Notes: a model not told the origin generated them from the sequence alone. A stretch of 64,000 bases of DNA from Bacillota bacterium (GCA_023398815.1 JAEWRW010000010.1:38687-102686); one strand, 5' to 3'; positions 1 to 8,292 are shown, numbered from the stretch's first letter. Program-made: numbers and translations.

Positions 1-974
1 AAGGCGATGAGGGCGGAGATGACCGCCGCGCCGCCGATGACGCGCACGCTGTACACGCGGGTGATGGCCATGACGCCGATGTTCTCGCCATAGGTCGTGG
101 TCGGCACCGAGCCCACCAGGCCCGAGAGCGAGGTGGAGAAGAAGTCAGCGAACAGCGAGCGGTGCAGGCCGGGGTCCTTCAGCAGGTCGCGGCCTACGAT
201 CTTGGAGGTGACGAGCTGGTGGCCGATGTGCTCGGTGATGACCACGAGCACCGCCGGCAGGATCGTCAGGATGGCGCCGGCCTCAAACCGCGGGAACTGG
301 AAATTGGGCAGCTGGAACCACGCGGCCTCGGCCACCTTGCTGAAATCCACAAGCCCGTAAAAGAGGGACACCACATAACCCGTAACGATGGCGATGAGGA
401 TCGGGATGACCGAGAAGAACTTGCGGAAGCAGACCGAGCCCACGACCGCAACGCCCAGCGTCACCAGGAAGACGACCAGGTTGGCCGGCAGGATGGCGGG
501 GTTGTTGGCCGTGATGAGCAGGTTGGCGTTGCCGTCGCCCACGGCGACACTGGCGAGCTCCAGGCCGATGAGCGCGACCACCGGGCCCATGGCTGCCGGG
601 GGCAGCACCACATCGATCCACCGGATGCCTACAAACTTGATGAGCAGGGCAAAGAGCATGCCCACGATGCCCACTACCACAAACGCGCCCAGCGCCAGCG
701 GGTAGTTGCCGGAGAAGTTATCGCCCAGCACCACAAACACCGGGGACAGGAAAGCGAAGCTGGAACCGAGGTAAGCCGGGGCCTTGCCCTTGGTAATGAG
801 GATGAACAGCAGCGTGGCGATGCCGTTCATCAGCAGTATAACTGCGGGGTCGGCGTGGAACAGGATCGGCACCAGGACGGACGCGCCAAACATGGCAAAC
901 ATGTGCTGCAGGCTCAGCGGCGCCCAGAGGGACAGGGGTACCTTGTCTTCGACCTGAATGATCTTGCGCGGCAA
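1..974 (-). CDS. uraA: Uracil permease (NCS2 family), C-terminus beyond window
   Basis: Nucleobase:proton symporter of the inner membrane that brings uracil into pyrimidine salvage. The reverse-strand frame is open over 324 codons from a TTG at 974 to the window edge, so the C-terminus is missing. The N-terminus reads LPRKIIQVEDKVPLSLW followed by a string of hydrophobic segments, and the stretch QHMFAMFGASVLVPIL is typical of UraA/PyrP. The start was chosen because GGAGGTGGG sits 6 bases upstream of the TTG; no ATG has a comparable site. It stands alone here, with its own putative promoter upstream. UraA rather than xanthine permease is inferred from the N-terminal motif. Confidence 0.85.
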   Translation of the reverse strand, partial: MPRKIIQVEDKVPLSLWAPLSLQHMFAMFGASVLVPILFHADPAVILLMNGIATLLFILITKGKAPAYLGSSFAFLSPVFVVLGDNFSGNYPLALGAFVVVGIVGMLFALLIKFVGIRWIDVVLPPAAMGPVVALIGLELASVAVGDGNANLLITANNPAILPANLVVFLVTLGVAVVGSVCFRKFFSVIPILIAIVTGYVVSLFYGLVDFSKVAEAAWFQLPNFQFPRFEAGAILTILPAVLVVITEHIGHQLVTSKIVGRDLLKDPGLHRSLFADFFSTSLSGLVGSVPTTTYGENIGVMAITRVYSVRVIGGAAVISALIA

Positions 975-994
975 AATTCCCACCTCCATCGATT

Positions 995-1038
995 TATGCA
1001 CACACACGTTGTGCGCATACACATTGTTGGAAAGTATA
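995..1038 (-). promoter_or_regulatory. Putative uraA promoter -10 and leader palindrome
   Basis: Reading the minus strand, TATACT (1033-1038) is a good -10, with only a poor -35 (GTGACG) 17 bases upstream. Between it and the TTG start lies an imperfect palindrome, TATGCGCAC and GTGTGCATA (995-1019), with a 7-base centre. It could be an operator or a small leader hairpin. Pyrimidine permeases are often controlled by attenuation, but no terminator is visible here. Confidence 0.4.
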
Positions 1039-1389
1039 GCACAGTGGGATCATTCCGTCACTAACGAAATTTTATTTTTGGCTCTGATTTTGAGGGATTT
1101 GACGGCGTTTTAGGGAATCGGCGAGAAAGAGCAACACGAACGTTCGCACTATATGCCGAACAATGGACGGATGATGGGGCATACCGCCCAAATGTCCTGC
1201 ACGAGAATGCTGCGGGGCCCGCCACAGGCCCGTTTGAGGGGCCCGCAAAGCCCCGTTTCTGCCGCCTTCCCTGTGCGGCGAACGGCTCTGCCAGAGCAGG
1301 GGGGACGTCGCCGCGGAGGCCATGGAACAAATGAATTAGCAAGGGGACTTTGCCCCTGTGAACCCACGATGGCTTTCGTTGGACGTGCG

Positions 1390-1822
1390 CTATCCTCATG
1401 CAGCCGCCGGGCGGTTTATTCGCCCATCGCAACGCTTCGCGCCTTCCCGTCACCTCGCCCCGCATCGTGCGGGTTGGGTGCACCCACGGTTGCACCCCGG
1501 TGCCGTCGGCCTTAGGCGCATCCTGCGCCTTGGGTTGCTCGCGCCGCTCTCAAGCGATTCTGCCGAATCGCTCTGCCGCGACGCGGGGCCAGTGGCCCAA
1601 GGCACACCGCATCATGTCCGTGGCACTCAACCCTTCCGCGTGAGCGACGTTTCCCCCGGAAAACCCAGCACGACCTACGCAAACGAACGCCCCCTGACGA
1701 CCTGTACGTCAGGGGGCGAGGCAGCACCTGTGACGAGCTCTCCTGGGTCACCTTTGACGCAAAGCGGCAAAGGTGACCCAACTCGCGGCGGTCGCGCCAG
1801 CGGCCGCCGCGAACGCGTAGCG
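1390..1822 (-). repeat. Structured 3' element copy A (after NIPSNAP gene)
   Basis: The 975-1822 gap has no credible gene. Read on the minus strand it begins at the stop codon of the NIPSNAP gene. It contains a G+C-rich first hairpin (about 1775-1822), a long hairpin GGGTCACCTTTG/CAAAGGTGACCC, the tacaggt-loop hairpin with arms CGCCCCCTGACG/CGTCAGGGGGCG (1688-1718), a conserved linker with GTCGTGCTGGGTTTTC (about 1630-1675), and a nested hairpin at 1541-1584 (GGCAGA and GAGA around GCGATTC/GAATCGC). The same blocks recur in the same order in other copies in this window. From about 975 to 1390 nothing else is recognised. Confidence 0.75.
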
Positions 1823-2158
1823 TTAGCGCAGCGCCCACTCCGGCTGCACATAGGGCACGCGGGTCATGAAGAAGTTCTCCACCTTTGCCACGATGGGTCC
1901 GCCGTCAGCGTGGGAAGCGTCGAATGCCGCCCGCCAGCGCGGGTCAGCCTCAAAGGACGCGAAGGCGGCGTCGCGGGCCGCGCGGTCGGGGAAGGAGCAG
2001 ACGTAGTAGATCCTCTCCGCGCCGTCGGCATCCTCGTAAAAGTCGCACACGTGGATGCCGTGCTCGGCAAAGAGGCCCAGCGTGACCTCGCGGAAGCGCT
2101 TGTGGATGGCGGGCAGCCGGCCGGGGTGCATGTGGTAGACGCGCAGTTCGTAGAGCAT
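1823..2158 (-). CDS. NIPSNAP family protein
   Basis: Small protein of 111 residues beginning MLYELRVYHMHPGRLPAIHK. This matches the NIPSNAP ferredoxin-like fold (ELR.Y...PG....... F), as does the later pattern of a Trp in DPRWRAAFDAS. NIPSNAP proteins are dimeric alpha/beta-barrel proteins of mostly unknown function in bacteria. The ATG at 2158 was chosen over upstream in-frame starts because AAAGGAGGG lies 7-8 bases before it. TATATACT-like sequences at about 2178-2197 could supply the -10. Single-gene unit, followed immediately by structured element A. Confidence 0.8.
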   Translation of the reverse strand: MLYELRVYHMHPGRLPAIHKRFREVTLGLFAEHGIHVCDFYEDADGAERIYYVCSFPDRAARDAAFASFEADPRWRAAFDASHADGGPIVAKVENFFMTRVPYVQPEWALR

Positions 2159-2342
2159 GGGGAGCCCTCCTTTCTGGTATATAGTTAGTATATAGGAAGT
2201 TGGGATGGCCGTCATCGGCTGGGCCGGGGTGGCTATACACATGGCTGCTGGGGGGGCCGAGGTTGACTCGGGCGCGGGTGGGCTGCGGTATCCCGGGGAG
2301 GAAGCACCGGTGATTGCCGACCAAGCCTTTGGCGTTGTTCTG

Positions 2343-2371
2343 TTTCACACCGCCTCGAAAACTGGTATAAT
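2343..2371 (+). promoter_or_regulatory. Promoter of the sliding-clamp gene
   Basis: TTTCAC (2343-2348) and TATAAT (2366-2371) are separated by 17 bases, and the -10 is preceded by TGG. The distance to the start codon at 2405 is short, giving a leader of about 25 bases. Confidence 0.65.
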
Positions 2372-2404
2372 AGAACCAATCACACGAGCAAATGAGGAAT
2401 GACC

Positions 2405-3505
2405 ATGAAAATCTCCTGCGAGTGCGCCCAACTGGCCGCCGCCGTCGGTACTGTCACCAAGGCCCTGCCGGGCCGCACCACCATGCCCGCGCTGGAGGGC
2501 GTGCACATCGCCGCCCACGGCAGCACCGTTACCCTCACCTGCACCGACCTGCGGCTGGGCATTGCCACCGTGCTGCCCGCCACCGTGGAGGAGGAGGGTG
2601 AGGCCGTTCTGCCCGGCAAGCTCTTCTCGGAGATGGCGCGCAAGCTGCCGGATGGCACCGTGCACATCGCCGTGGAGGGCACCACCGCCCAGATCAGCGG
2701 GCGGGGCACCCGCACCCGCCTGCAGGTGATGGACAGCGCCGAGTTCCCGGCCCTGGCCCAGGTGGAGGACGCCACCGGCGTGCTGCTGCCTGCCGAGACC
2801 CTGCGCGGGCTCATTCACCGCACGGTGTTTGCCGCCGCCACCGATGAGAGCCGCCCCATCCTGACCGGCGTGCTGGTGGAGTTCCTGCCCGGTGTTTGCC
2901 GCTTTGTGGCGCTGGACGGGTTCCGCCTGGCCATCTGCAACGCGCCCTACAACGGCGAGGCCGGCGGCCTCAAGGCCGTGGTGCCCGCCACCGCTCTCAC
3001 GCGCTTGGCAAGCCTGCTGGACGACGAGGAGCCCGTCGCGCTGGAGATTGGGCCCACCCACCTGGGCGCGACGCTGGGCGGCACCCGTGTCGTGACCCGC
3101 CTGCTGGAGGGTGAGTTCCTCCGCTACGAGCAAATTCTCCCCACCGAGTGGTTCACCCGCATCACCGTGGCCCGGGCGGGCCTGGCCACGGCGCTCGACC
3201 GTGCCTCCATGTTGGCGCGGGAGGGCCGCAGCAACCTGGTGCGCCTGAAGATTGCCGAGGATACGCTGGTGGTCACCTCCAACAGCGAAGCCGGCGACGT
3301 CTATGAGGAAGTGCCGGTGAGCCGCGAGGGCCGCGACCTCGAGATCGCGTTCAACTCCCGATTCCTCACCGATGTGCTGCGCAACCTGGAAAGCGAGGAG
3401 CTGACCATGCAGTTCACCACCTCGGTCAACTCCGCCGTGCTGCACAGCGCCGAGGGCGACGACTTCACCTATCTGGTGCTGCCGGTAAGGGCATTCCCGC
3501 AGTGA
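2405..3505 (+). CDS. dnaN: DNA polymerase III beta subunit (sliding clamp)
   Basis: 366 residues, the usual clamp length. The three-domain beta-clamp pattern is recognisable: MKISCECAQLAAAVGTVTKALPGR at the start, ESRPILTGVLVEF and ALDGFRLAICNAP in the middle, and FTYLVLPVRAFPQ at the C-terminus. The protein encircles DNA and tethers polymerases and repair enzymes. The ATG at 2405 follows AATGAGGA at suitable spacing; an ATG two codons upstream would be too close. It has its own promoter, and no dnaA, recF or gyrB is nearby, unlike the standard origin cluster of Bacillota. It is either a relocated sole dnaN or a second, divergent clamp; the window cannot decide. Confidence 0.88.
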   Translation: MKISCECAQLAAAVGTVTKALPGRTTMPALEGVHIAAHGSTVTLTCTDLRLGIATVLPATVEEEGEAVLPGKLFSEMARKLPDGTVHIAVEGTTAQISGRGTRTRLQVMDSAEFPALAQVEDATGVLLPAETLRGLIHRTVFAAATDESRPILTGVLVEFLPGVCRFVALDGFRLAICNAPYNGEAGGLKAVVPATALTRLASLLDDEEPVALEIGPTHLGATLGGTRVVTRLLEGEFLRYEQILPTEWFTRITVARAGLATALDRASMLAREGRSNLVRLKIAEDTLVVTSNSEAGDVYEEVPVSREGRDLEIAFNSRFLTDVLRNLESEELTMQFTTSVNSAVLHSAEGDDFTYLVLPVRAFPQ

Positions 3506-3507
3506 TC

Positions 3508-4100
3508 GGTCACATCGGGCCCAGCCCGATGTGACCAACCAATGGCGCTTACGAGTGCTTTGCCTTTGGCAAAGCACTCGTCGCGGAGCGACGCCAAGCG
3601 CCGTTGGAAGGGCAGTGGGACGACTGCCACACCCGGTGCGAGCTCCCGGCGTCGCACTCGCTGCCGCAAGGCGGCGCTAAGCCGTGCGCGCCCCCAGGTG
3701 CGCACAACCGTACAAGCTTACAGTGCTTTGCTCCGCAAAGCACTCGCCACGCAGTGGCGCAAGCGCCGTACGGAGGGGCAGCTGGAACAACAAGCTTAGA
3801 TCGGCGCGAGCACCGGCGTCTCACTCCGTGCGCGCCCCCAGGTGCGCACAACCGTACAAGCTTATAGTGATCGGGTGCGCCGGGCTGGTCATGTGCTATG
3901 CGCGCCTGGTCGTGCGCTGTGCGCACTGCTCGGCCCTGCATCCTGGCTGCTCGCCCATGCGGCCCGAATCCCCTTCGTTGCGCCCGAGCCAGAACAATCC
4001 TGCAACAAAGCCTTCGCCCCTTGCCGCATCCCGATCCTAGAACGCGGCGGACGCGGGGAACCATTCTCTCGTCAATCCGACAATTTTGCGACCGCGCGTG
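3508..4100 (+). repeat. Structured 3' element with tandem hairpin modules (after dnaN)
   Basis: No gene lies between 3506 and 4186. The gap starts with a hairpin GGTCACATCGG/CCGATGTGACC, then a perfect 13-bp hairpin CGAGTGCTTTGCC/GGCAAAGCACTCG (3552-3580) enclosed by GGCGCTT (3544-3550) and AAGCGCC (3596-3602). A related module follows at 3706-3780 (AGTGCTTTGC/GCAAAGCACT, then CGCCAC/GTGGCG), and the phrase CGCACAACCGTACAAGCTTA appears twice (3701-3720 and 3845-3864). An inverted copy lies at about 9650-9888. Confidence 0.7.
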
Positions 4101-4112
4101 GTTGTCGGATGC

Positions 4113-4141
4113 TTGTATGACCGTGTCGCATGGTGTACAAT
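4113..4141 (+). promoter_or_regulatory. Promoter of the GT2-LicD gene
   Basis: TTGTAT (4113-4118) and TACAAT (4136-4141) are spaced by 17 bases, 45 bases upstream of the chosen ATG at 4187. The out-of-frame-looking ATG at 4130 lies inside this promoter, which argues against it as the start. Confidence 0.6.
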
Positions 4142-4186
4142 CTAGGCTTGTTGGTGTCGAAAGAATCGAAGGAGTTATTTCATTCT

Positions 4187-5866
4187 ATGAAACCGCTTTC
4201 TCTGTCGGTCATTGTGCCGATTTATAACGTAGAGCCTTACCTGCAAGAATGCCTTGACAGCTTGCTGGCCCAAACCGCTGAAGATGTGGAATATCTGCTC
4301 ATCAACGACGGTTCCAGTGATGCCTCCGGCCCCATGGCCGAGGCCTTCGCCCAGGCGCATCCCGAGCAATTTCGGTATTTTGAGAAGGAAAACGGAGGCC
4401 TGAGCGATGCGCGCAACTTTGGGTTGGAGCGTGTCCGGGGCGAATACGTGGGCTTTGTGGACAGCGACGACTTCCTGCATCCCTCCATGTTTGAGCTGAT
4501 GCTCAATAAGGGACGGGAGAACGACGCTGACGTCGTGGTCTGCCGCATCAACATCGTGGCGGGTAAGAAGACGCGCCGCATGGTGTTCTCCCACCTGGGG
4601 TCCTTTGGCCACAGTGTGGCGGAGGATCCCCGCGTGCTGCTGGCCAGCCGCTCCTACGCCTGCAACAAGATCTTCCGCACGGCAATCTTCCGCGACAACG
4701 ACATCCGTTTCCCGGTGGGCAAGGCCTATGAGGATTCGGCGATCATCTACAACACGCTTTATTACGCCAACCGCATCGATTTTGTCAATAGCCCGCTCTA
4801 CAACTACCGGTTCCTGAGGCAGGGGTCCATCACTGCCGCGGTGGATGAGCGTATGTTTGACATCTTCCACTCCTGCGATTGCATCGTGGAGTTTTACCGC
4901 AGCAAGGATATTGAGTCCCCCCGTCTGCCACAGGTCATCGAGACGCTGTGCCGCAACCACATCCTGTACCGCTTCAACACCATGCTGCAGGGGGAGTACA
5001 GCCTGGAGTACATGCGGTTTTTCATGCGGGCCCACCAGTACCTGGACACCAACTTTCCCGGCTGGCGCAGGCGTTACAAACCGAAGTTGAAGAGGAGCGT
5101 CATGAACTTCGTGCGCAAATGGCCCTGGGCATTGTGGCTGTACCTGCACATTCCGGCGGGGGTGCGCCACAGGTATCACCGGTACAAGACCCAACGCAAG
5201 AACCTGGCTAAAAAGAGGCAGAAGACCCGGCAGGCTGAGGCGGTCAAGCGGGCGAAGAGCCAAGCTCTGCGCCGGGTTGGGTATTCTCTCTTTGAGCGGG
5301 TAGGCCAGGCCTTTGGTCCCTTGGGGTTGACATACTTCGCAGACTTCGGCACGTTGCTCGGCTTCATCCGCGAAGGTGGCTTTATGAGCCACGATCTCGA
5401 CCTGGATATTGGCGTCATCGCCAACGACACGCCCATTGAAACCATCCGCGAGGCGCTGGACCAGGCCGGGTTCCACCTGTGGCGCAGCTACCTCTACGAC
5501 GGCATGCCGGTGGAGGATTCGTTCTACTTCGTCACCGACGACAACGTCCGGCTGAAGTTTGACGTCAACTATTACCAGGTGACGGAGGAGCATAGCAAGG
5601 TCTGGCTCTTTTACTGGGTGCGCGGCTACCAGTACGCCACCAAGTACGAGCGGCACATCGTGGAGATGACCTACTCGCCCATTCAGGGCACCACCACCCT
5701 GCGCCTGAAGGGCCACGACATTCCCATCCCGGTAAACGCGCGCACGCTGCTGGAAGAGAAGTATGGCCCCGGCTGGCGCAAGAAGGACAAGAACTGGATT
5801 TACTGGGAGTCGCCGGCGGCCACCAAGCTCAATCGCATTGGCATCTTTGAGGAATACAAGGTGTAA
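4187..5866 (+). CDS. Fusion of GT2 glycosyltransferase and LicD/fukutin-like domain
   Basis: 559 residues in two parts. Residues 1 to about 230 are a GT-A family 2 glycosyltransferase: LSVIVPIYNVEPYLQECL at the N-terminus and the nucleotide-sugar binding DSDD near residue 91. A very basic linker (about 327-363) follows. Residues about 380-559 match LicD/fukutin-type transferases: FADFGTLLGFIREGGF then HDLDLDIGV, the metal-binding Asp cluster. LicD proteins transfer phosphocholine or similar phospho-substituents onto surface glycans, so one protein may add a sugar and decorate it. Start at 4187: AAGGAG lies 12 bases upstream; an ATG at 4130 lacks any site. No polysaccharide cluster surrounds it, which is unusual. 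Substrates unknown. Confidence 0.85.
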   Translation: MKPLSLSVIVPIYNVEPYLQECLDSLLAQTAEDVEYLLINDGSSDASGPMAEAFAQAHPEQFRYFEKENGGLSDARNFGLERVRGEYVGFVDSDDFLHPSMFELMLNKGRENDADVVVCRINIVAGKKTRRMVFSHLGSFGHSVAEDPRVLLASRSYACNKIFRTAIFRDNDIRFPVGKAYEDSAIIYNTLYYANRIDFVNSPLYNYRFLRQGSITAAVDERMFDIFHSCDCIVEFYRSKDIESPRLPQVIETLCRNHILYRFNTMLQGEYSLEYMRFFMRAHQYLDTNFPGWRRRYKPKLKRSVMNFVRKWPWALWLYLHIPAGVRHRYHRYKTQRKNLAKKRQKTRQAEAVKRAKSQALRRVGYSLFERVGQAFGPLGLTYFADFGTLLGFIREGGFMSHDLDLDIGVIANDTPIETIREALDQAGFHLWRSYLYDGMPVEDSFYFVTDDNVRLKFDVNYYQVTEEHSKVWLFYWVRGYQYATKYERHIVEMTYSPIQGTTTLRLKGHDIPIPVNARTLLEEKYGPGWRKKDKNWIYWESPAATKLNRIGIFEEYKV

Positions 5867-6345
5867 CGATCCGCTTCGCTTTCGCGTCCGCCGCTGATGC
5901 GGCGGACGCGAGGGAGATGAACTCGTCAAAACGATACCAAGGCCCGCCACCGCGCATGTCGCTGGCCGCTGGCCTCACCCTGCGGCAGACGATTCGTCAG
6001 AATCGTTGGGAGCAGGGTGAGCATTGCGGAGCAATGCGGTAGGCGGGTTTTCGTCTGTCCGGGTCGTGCTAGGCTCTGTCGGGGACGCCACTGCGGTGGG
6101 CAGGGGACGAGTGCCACGGACGTGCCAAGTGCTGCCGCTGCCGGATGAACCGGCTGGCGGCGGCCGTGGCGTAACGCTCGCCCCCTGTGTGCCAGGGCAG
6201 GGGGGCAAAAGGGGCGATGTTTCTCAGGTTGTCTGCTTCTGCTGCACCTTTGCGCCGTCGCTTCGGCGTTTATGCCCCTGTAAAACAGCCGAACGGCGGA
6301 GGTCTGTACCTCCGCCGCGGCAAAGAAGGAAGGGGACTAGTGTAT
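5867..6345 (+). repeat. Structured 3' element copy B (after GT2-LicD)
   Basis: Non-coding gap of about 480 bases starting at the stop codon. Hairpin 1 is GCGTCCGCCGC/GCGGCGGACGC with a 4-base loop (about 5884-5910). The nested hairpin at 5974-6021 has a perfect 10-bp outer stem CTCACCCTGC/GCAGGGTGAG, then GGCAGA, an inner stem CGATTC/GAATCG, then TTGGGA. Later parts include GGGTCGTGCTAGG (about 6060) and a hairpin around CCGGATGAACCGG (about 6140). Blocks are in the same order as in copies A and J. Confidence 0.75.
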
Positions 6346-6351
6346 CAGATG

Positions 6352-6690
6352 TTACAGGGCGCCCGGGCCGCGCTCACCGGTGCGGATGCGGATGGCGTCC
6401 TCGACGGTGTAGACGAAAATCTTACCGTCGCCAATCTCGCCCAGGCGGGCGGCTTCCACAATGGCGGTAATGACCTTCTCCGCCACCTCGTCGTCCACGA
6501 CGATCTCGAACTTGACCTTGGGCAGGACGTTGATGTCAATCTGCGAGCCGCGGTAGACCTCGGTCAGGCCCTTCTGGCGGCCGCAGCCCATCACTTGGCT
6601 GATGGTGATGCCGTTGATTTCGATTGTATTGAGCGCGTCCTTGACCTCCTCCATGCGGGAGGGACGGATGATTGCTTCGATCTTTTTCAT
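6352..6690 (-). CDS. glnK: P-II nitrogen regulatory protein
   Basis: 112 residues, standard P-II length, beginning MKKIEAIIRPSRMEEVKDAL. The T-loop region GLTEVYRG (Tyr46) is present; in enteric P-II the equivalent loop tyrosine is uridylylated. The ATP/ADP-binding B-loop region GEIGDGKIFV and C-terminal IRTGERG are also intact. P-II trimers sense ATP/ADP and 2-oxoglutarate and, when bound to an ammonium channel, plug it. It lies 18 bases downstream of amtB on the same strand, so the two are cotranscribed, the usual glnK-amtB association but with amtB first. Confidence 0.95.
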   Translation of the reverse strand: MKKIEAIIRPSRMEEVKDALNTIEINGITISQVMGCGRQKGLTEVYRGSQIDINVLPKVKFEIVVDDEVAEKVITAIVEAARLGEIGDGKIFVYTVEDAIRIRTGERGPGAL

Positions 6691-6708
6691 TGCGCAGTCG
6701 CTCCTCTC

Positions 6709-7950
6709 TTAATCCATGCCCTGGAAGGACGGATAGGCCGATTCGCCGTGCTGCGAGCCGTCCAGGCCGTCGGCTTCCTCCCGCGGGGTGACACGCAGCG
6801 TGGTGACGAGGCCAATGACCTTGGTGATGACGAAGGTAGCCACGACAGCCAGCAGGATTGTCAGGCCGATGCCTTCCAGCTGAACAAGGAGCTGATGGGC
6901 ATTGCCGAAGAACAGACCGTCGTTGCCGGCAGCGTTGACCGCCTTGGAGGCAAAGAGGCCGGTGGCGATGCCGCCCCAGATGCCGCCAATGCCGTGGCAC
7001 CCGAAGACGTCCAGCGCGTCGTCATAACCGAACTTCCCTTTCACCTTGCTGATGAAGAACCAGCAGATGGGGCTGACCAGCAGGCCAATGACGATGGAGG
7101 CCCACACCGGCACGAAACCGGCGCCGGGGGTAATGGCCACCAGACCGATGACCAGGCCGGTGGCAGCGCCCACGGCGGTGGGCTTGCCCACGGTGATGAT
7201 GTCAATGAGCATCCAAGAGACCAGGGCCGCGGCGGCGGCGGTGTTGGTGGTGATGAAGGCGTGGACGGCTAGGCCATTGGCCGCCAGGGCCGAGCCGGAG
7301 TTGAACCCGAACCAGCCGAACCACAAAAGAGCCGCGCCTAAGAGAACGAACGGAACGTTGTGGGGCGTGGTCTTCACCACACCGTGGCCGCGGCGCTTGC
7401 CAAGCATGATGGCCAGCACCAGGGCCGACACGCCCGAGGAGATGTGAACGACGTTGCCGCCCGCGAAGTCGAGGTCGCCGGCCTTAAAGAGGATACCGTC
7501 GGCACTCCACACCATGTGGGCCAGCGGGTAGTACACGATGAGGGACCACAGGACGACAAACGCCATCAGGGCGGGGAAACGCATACGTTCGGCGATGGAG
7601 CCGGTGATGAGTGCGGGGGTAATGACGGCAAACATCATCTGGAAGATGGCAAAGGTCATCGGGGCGATGCCGCCGCCCTCAGGGGCTTCGACGGACACGC
7701 CGTTCATGCCGAAGAAGTTTAAGCCCCCGAAGAGGCCGGCGATGTCGTTGCCGAAGCTGATGCTGTACCCGATGAGCACCCACAGAACCGACGCCACTCC
7801 AATCGTCGCGTAGGAGGCCATCATCATGTTGAGCACGTTCTTTCTACGAACGAGACCGCCGTAGAAGAAGGCCAAAGCAGGGGTCATAAGCAATACCAGT
7901 GCGCTGCAGACCAGCACATATGCGGTATCGCCGGTGTTGATGGTGGACAT
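6709..7950 (-). CDS. amtB: Ammonium transporter
   Basis: 413 residues with about eleven hydrophobic segments. Family hallmarks include LVRRKNVLNMMM near the N-terminus, the pore histidines in GGNVVHISSGVSALVLA and DVFGCHGIGGIWGG, and FGWFGFNSGS. It conducts ammonia across the membrane under nitrogen limitation and is regulated by the P-II protein encoded just downstream. The ATG at 7950 follows AAAAGGAG at good spacing; the longer open frame to 8052 runs through the leader terminator and is not coding. Expression is probably attenuated by the leader structure at 8021-8059. Confidence 0.95.
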   Translation of the reverse strand: MSTINTGDTAYVLVCSALVLLMTPALAFFYGGLVRRKNVLNMMMASYATIGVASVLWVLIGYSISFGNDIAGLFGGLNFFGMNGVSVEAPEGGGIAPMTFAIFQMMFAVITPALITGSIAERMRFPALMAFVVLWSLIVYYPLAHMVWSADGILFKAGDLDFAGGNVVHISSGVSALVLAIMLGKRRGHGVVKTTPHNVPFVLLGAALLWFGWFGFNSGSALAANGLAVHAFITTNTAAAAALVSWMLIDIITVGKPTAVGAATGLVIGLVAITPGAGFVPVWASIVIGLLVSPICWFFISKVKGKFGYDDALDVFGCHGIGGIWGGIATGLFASKAVNAAGNDGLFFGNAHQLLVQLEGIGLTILLAVVATFVITKVIGLVTTLRVTPREEADGLDGSQHGESAYPSFQGMD

Positions 7951-8020
7951 GGCAATTCTCCTTTTCTCCGTATTCTCCTTTTTATACCAACCGCCCGCGG
8001 TCGATACCGGGAAAATAAAA

Positions 8021-8053
8021 AATGGCACTCCACCAAAACGGTGGAGCGCCATT
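8021..8053 (-). terminator. Leader terminator upstream of amtB
   Basis: On the minus strand, AATGGCGCTCCACC and GGTGGAGTGCCATT form a strong hairpin with a 5-base loop, followed by TTTTATTTT. It lies between the promoter (8115-8143) and the amtB start (7950), so it would stop transcription before the gene unless overridden. Confidence 0.85.
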
Positions 8054-8092
8054 GCTCACAAACCTGAATGCCGACAACTCATCGTATGAGTT
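8044..8092 (-). promoter_or_regulatory. Possible antitermination hairpins in amtB leader
   Basis: Just upstream of the terminator, GAGC-AATGGC-GCTC (8044-8057) can form a hairpin with a six-base loop having A at position 1 and G at position 4. That is the loop rule of ANTAR-protein RNA targets. Its 3' arm overlaps the 5' arm of the terminator, so the two are mutually exclusive. A second hairpin, AACTCAT/ATGAGTT (8076-8092), precedes it but does not show the same loop clearly. ANTAR control is an inference from this geometry. Confidence 0.45.
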
Positions 8093-8114
8093 CATCGCGT
8101 TATTTATGTGGTTT

Positions 8115-8143
8115 AGTATATGACGGGTTGGCACGACTGTCAA
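8115..8143 (-). promoter_or_regulatory. Promoter of amtB-glnK
   Basis: On the minus strand TTGACA (8138-8143) and TATACT (8115-8120) are 17 bases apart, a near-perfect vegetative promoter. It gives a leader of about 155 bases before the amtB start. Confidence 0.85.
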
Positions 8144-8292
8144 CAGGTTTTTTGCATTTTTCGCGCCTCAATCCTGCAAGAGTGACGCGGGCCCGGGCGG
8201 CGCATGCTAACGGCAGGCACGTGGGCGCGGCAGGGCCATGGGTGTGCTCGGTGTCAACCTGTGTTGGCGTGTTCGCGCACAAAGGAGGAACC

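Noticed and set aside
162..1064. Long plus-strand open frame of 300 codons
   Set aside because: It is the antisense of the uracil permease gene; its translation is His/Gln/Asp-rich with no family signature and no ribosome site.
1688..1718. Rho-independent terminator
   Set aside because: The stem is strong but there is no T-tract on either strand, and related hairpins occur in ordered arrays, so it was counted as part of the structured element.
1358..2188. 276-codon plus-strand open frame over element A
   Set aside because: It runs through hairpins and then antisense to the NIPSNAP gene. The peptide parts that recur elsewhere come from repeat DNA read in differing frames.
3541..3960. CRISPR array or tandem repeat array
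   Set aside because: Repeat units are long, imperfect and only two or three in number, with no uniform spacers and no cas genes.
4175..5950. 591-codon minus-strand frame opposite the GT2-LicD gene
   Set aside because: Antisense shadow typical of high-GC coding sequence; no motif or ribosome site.
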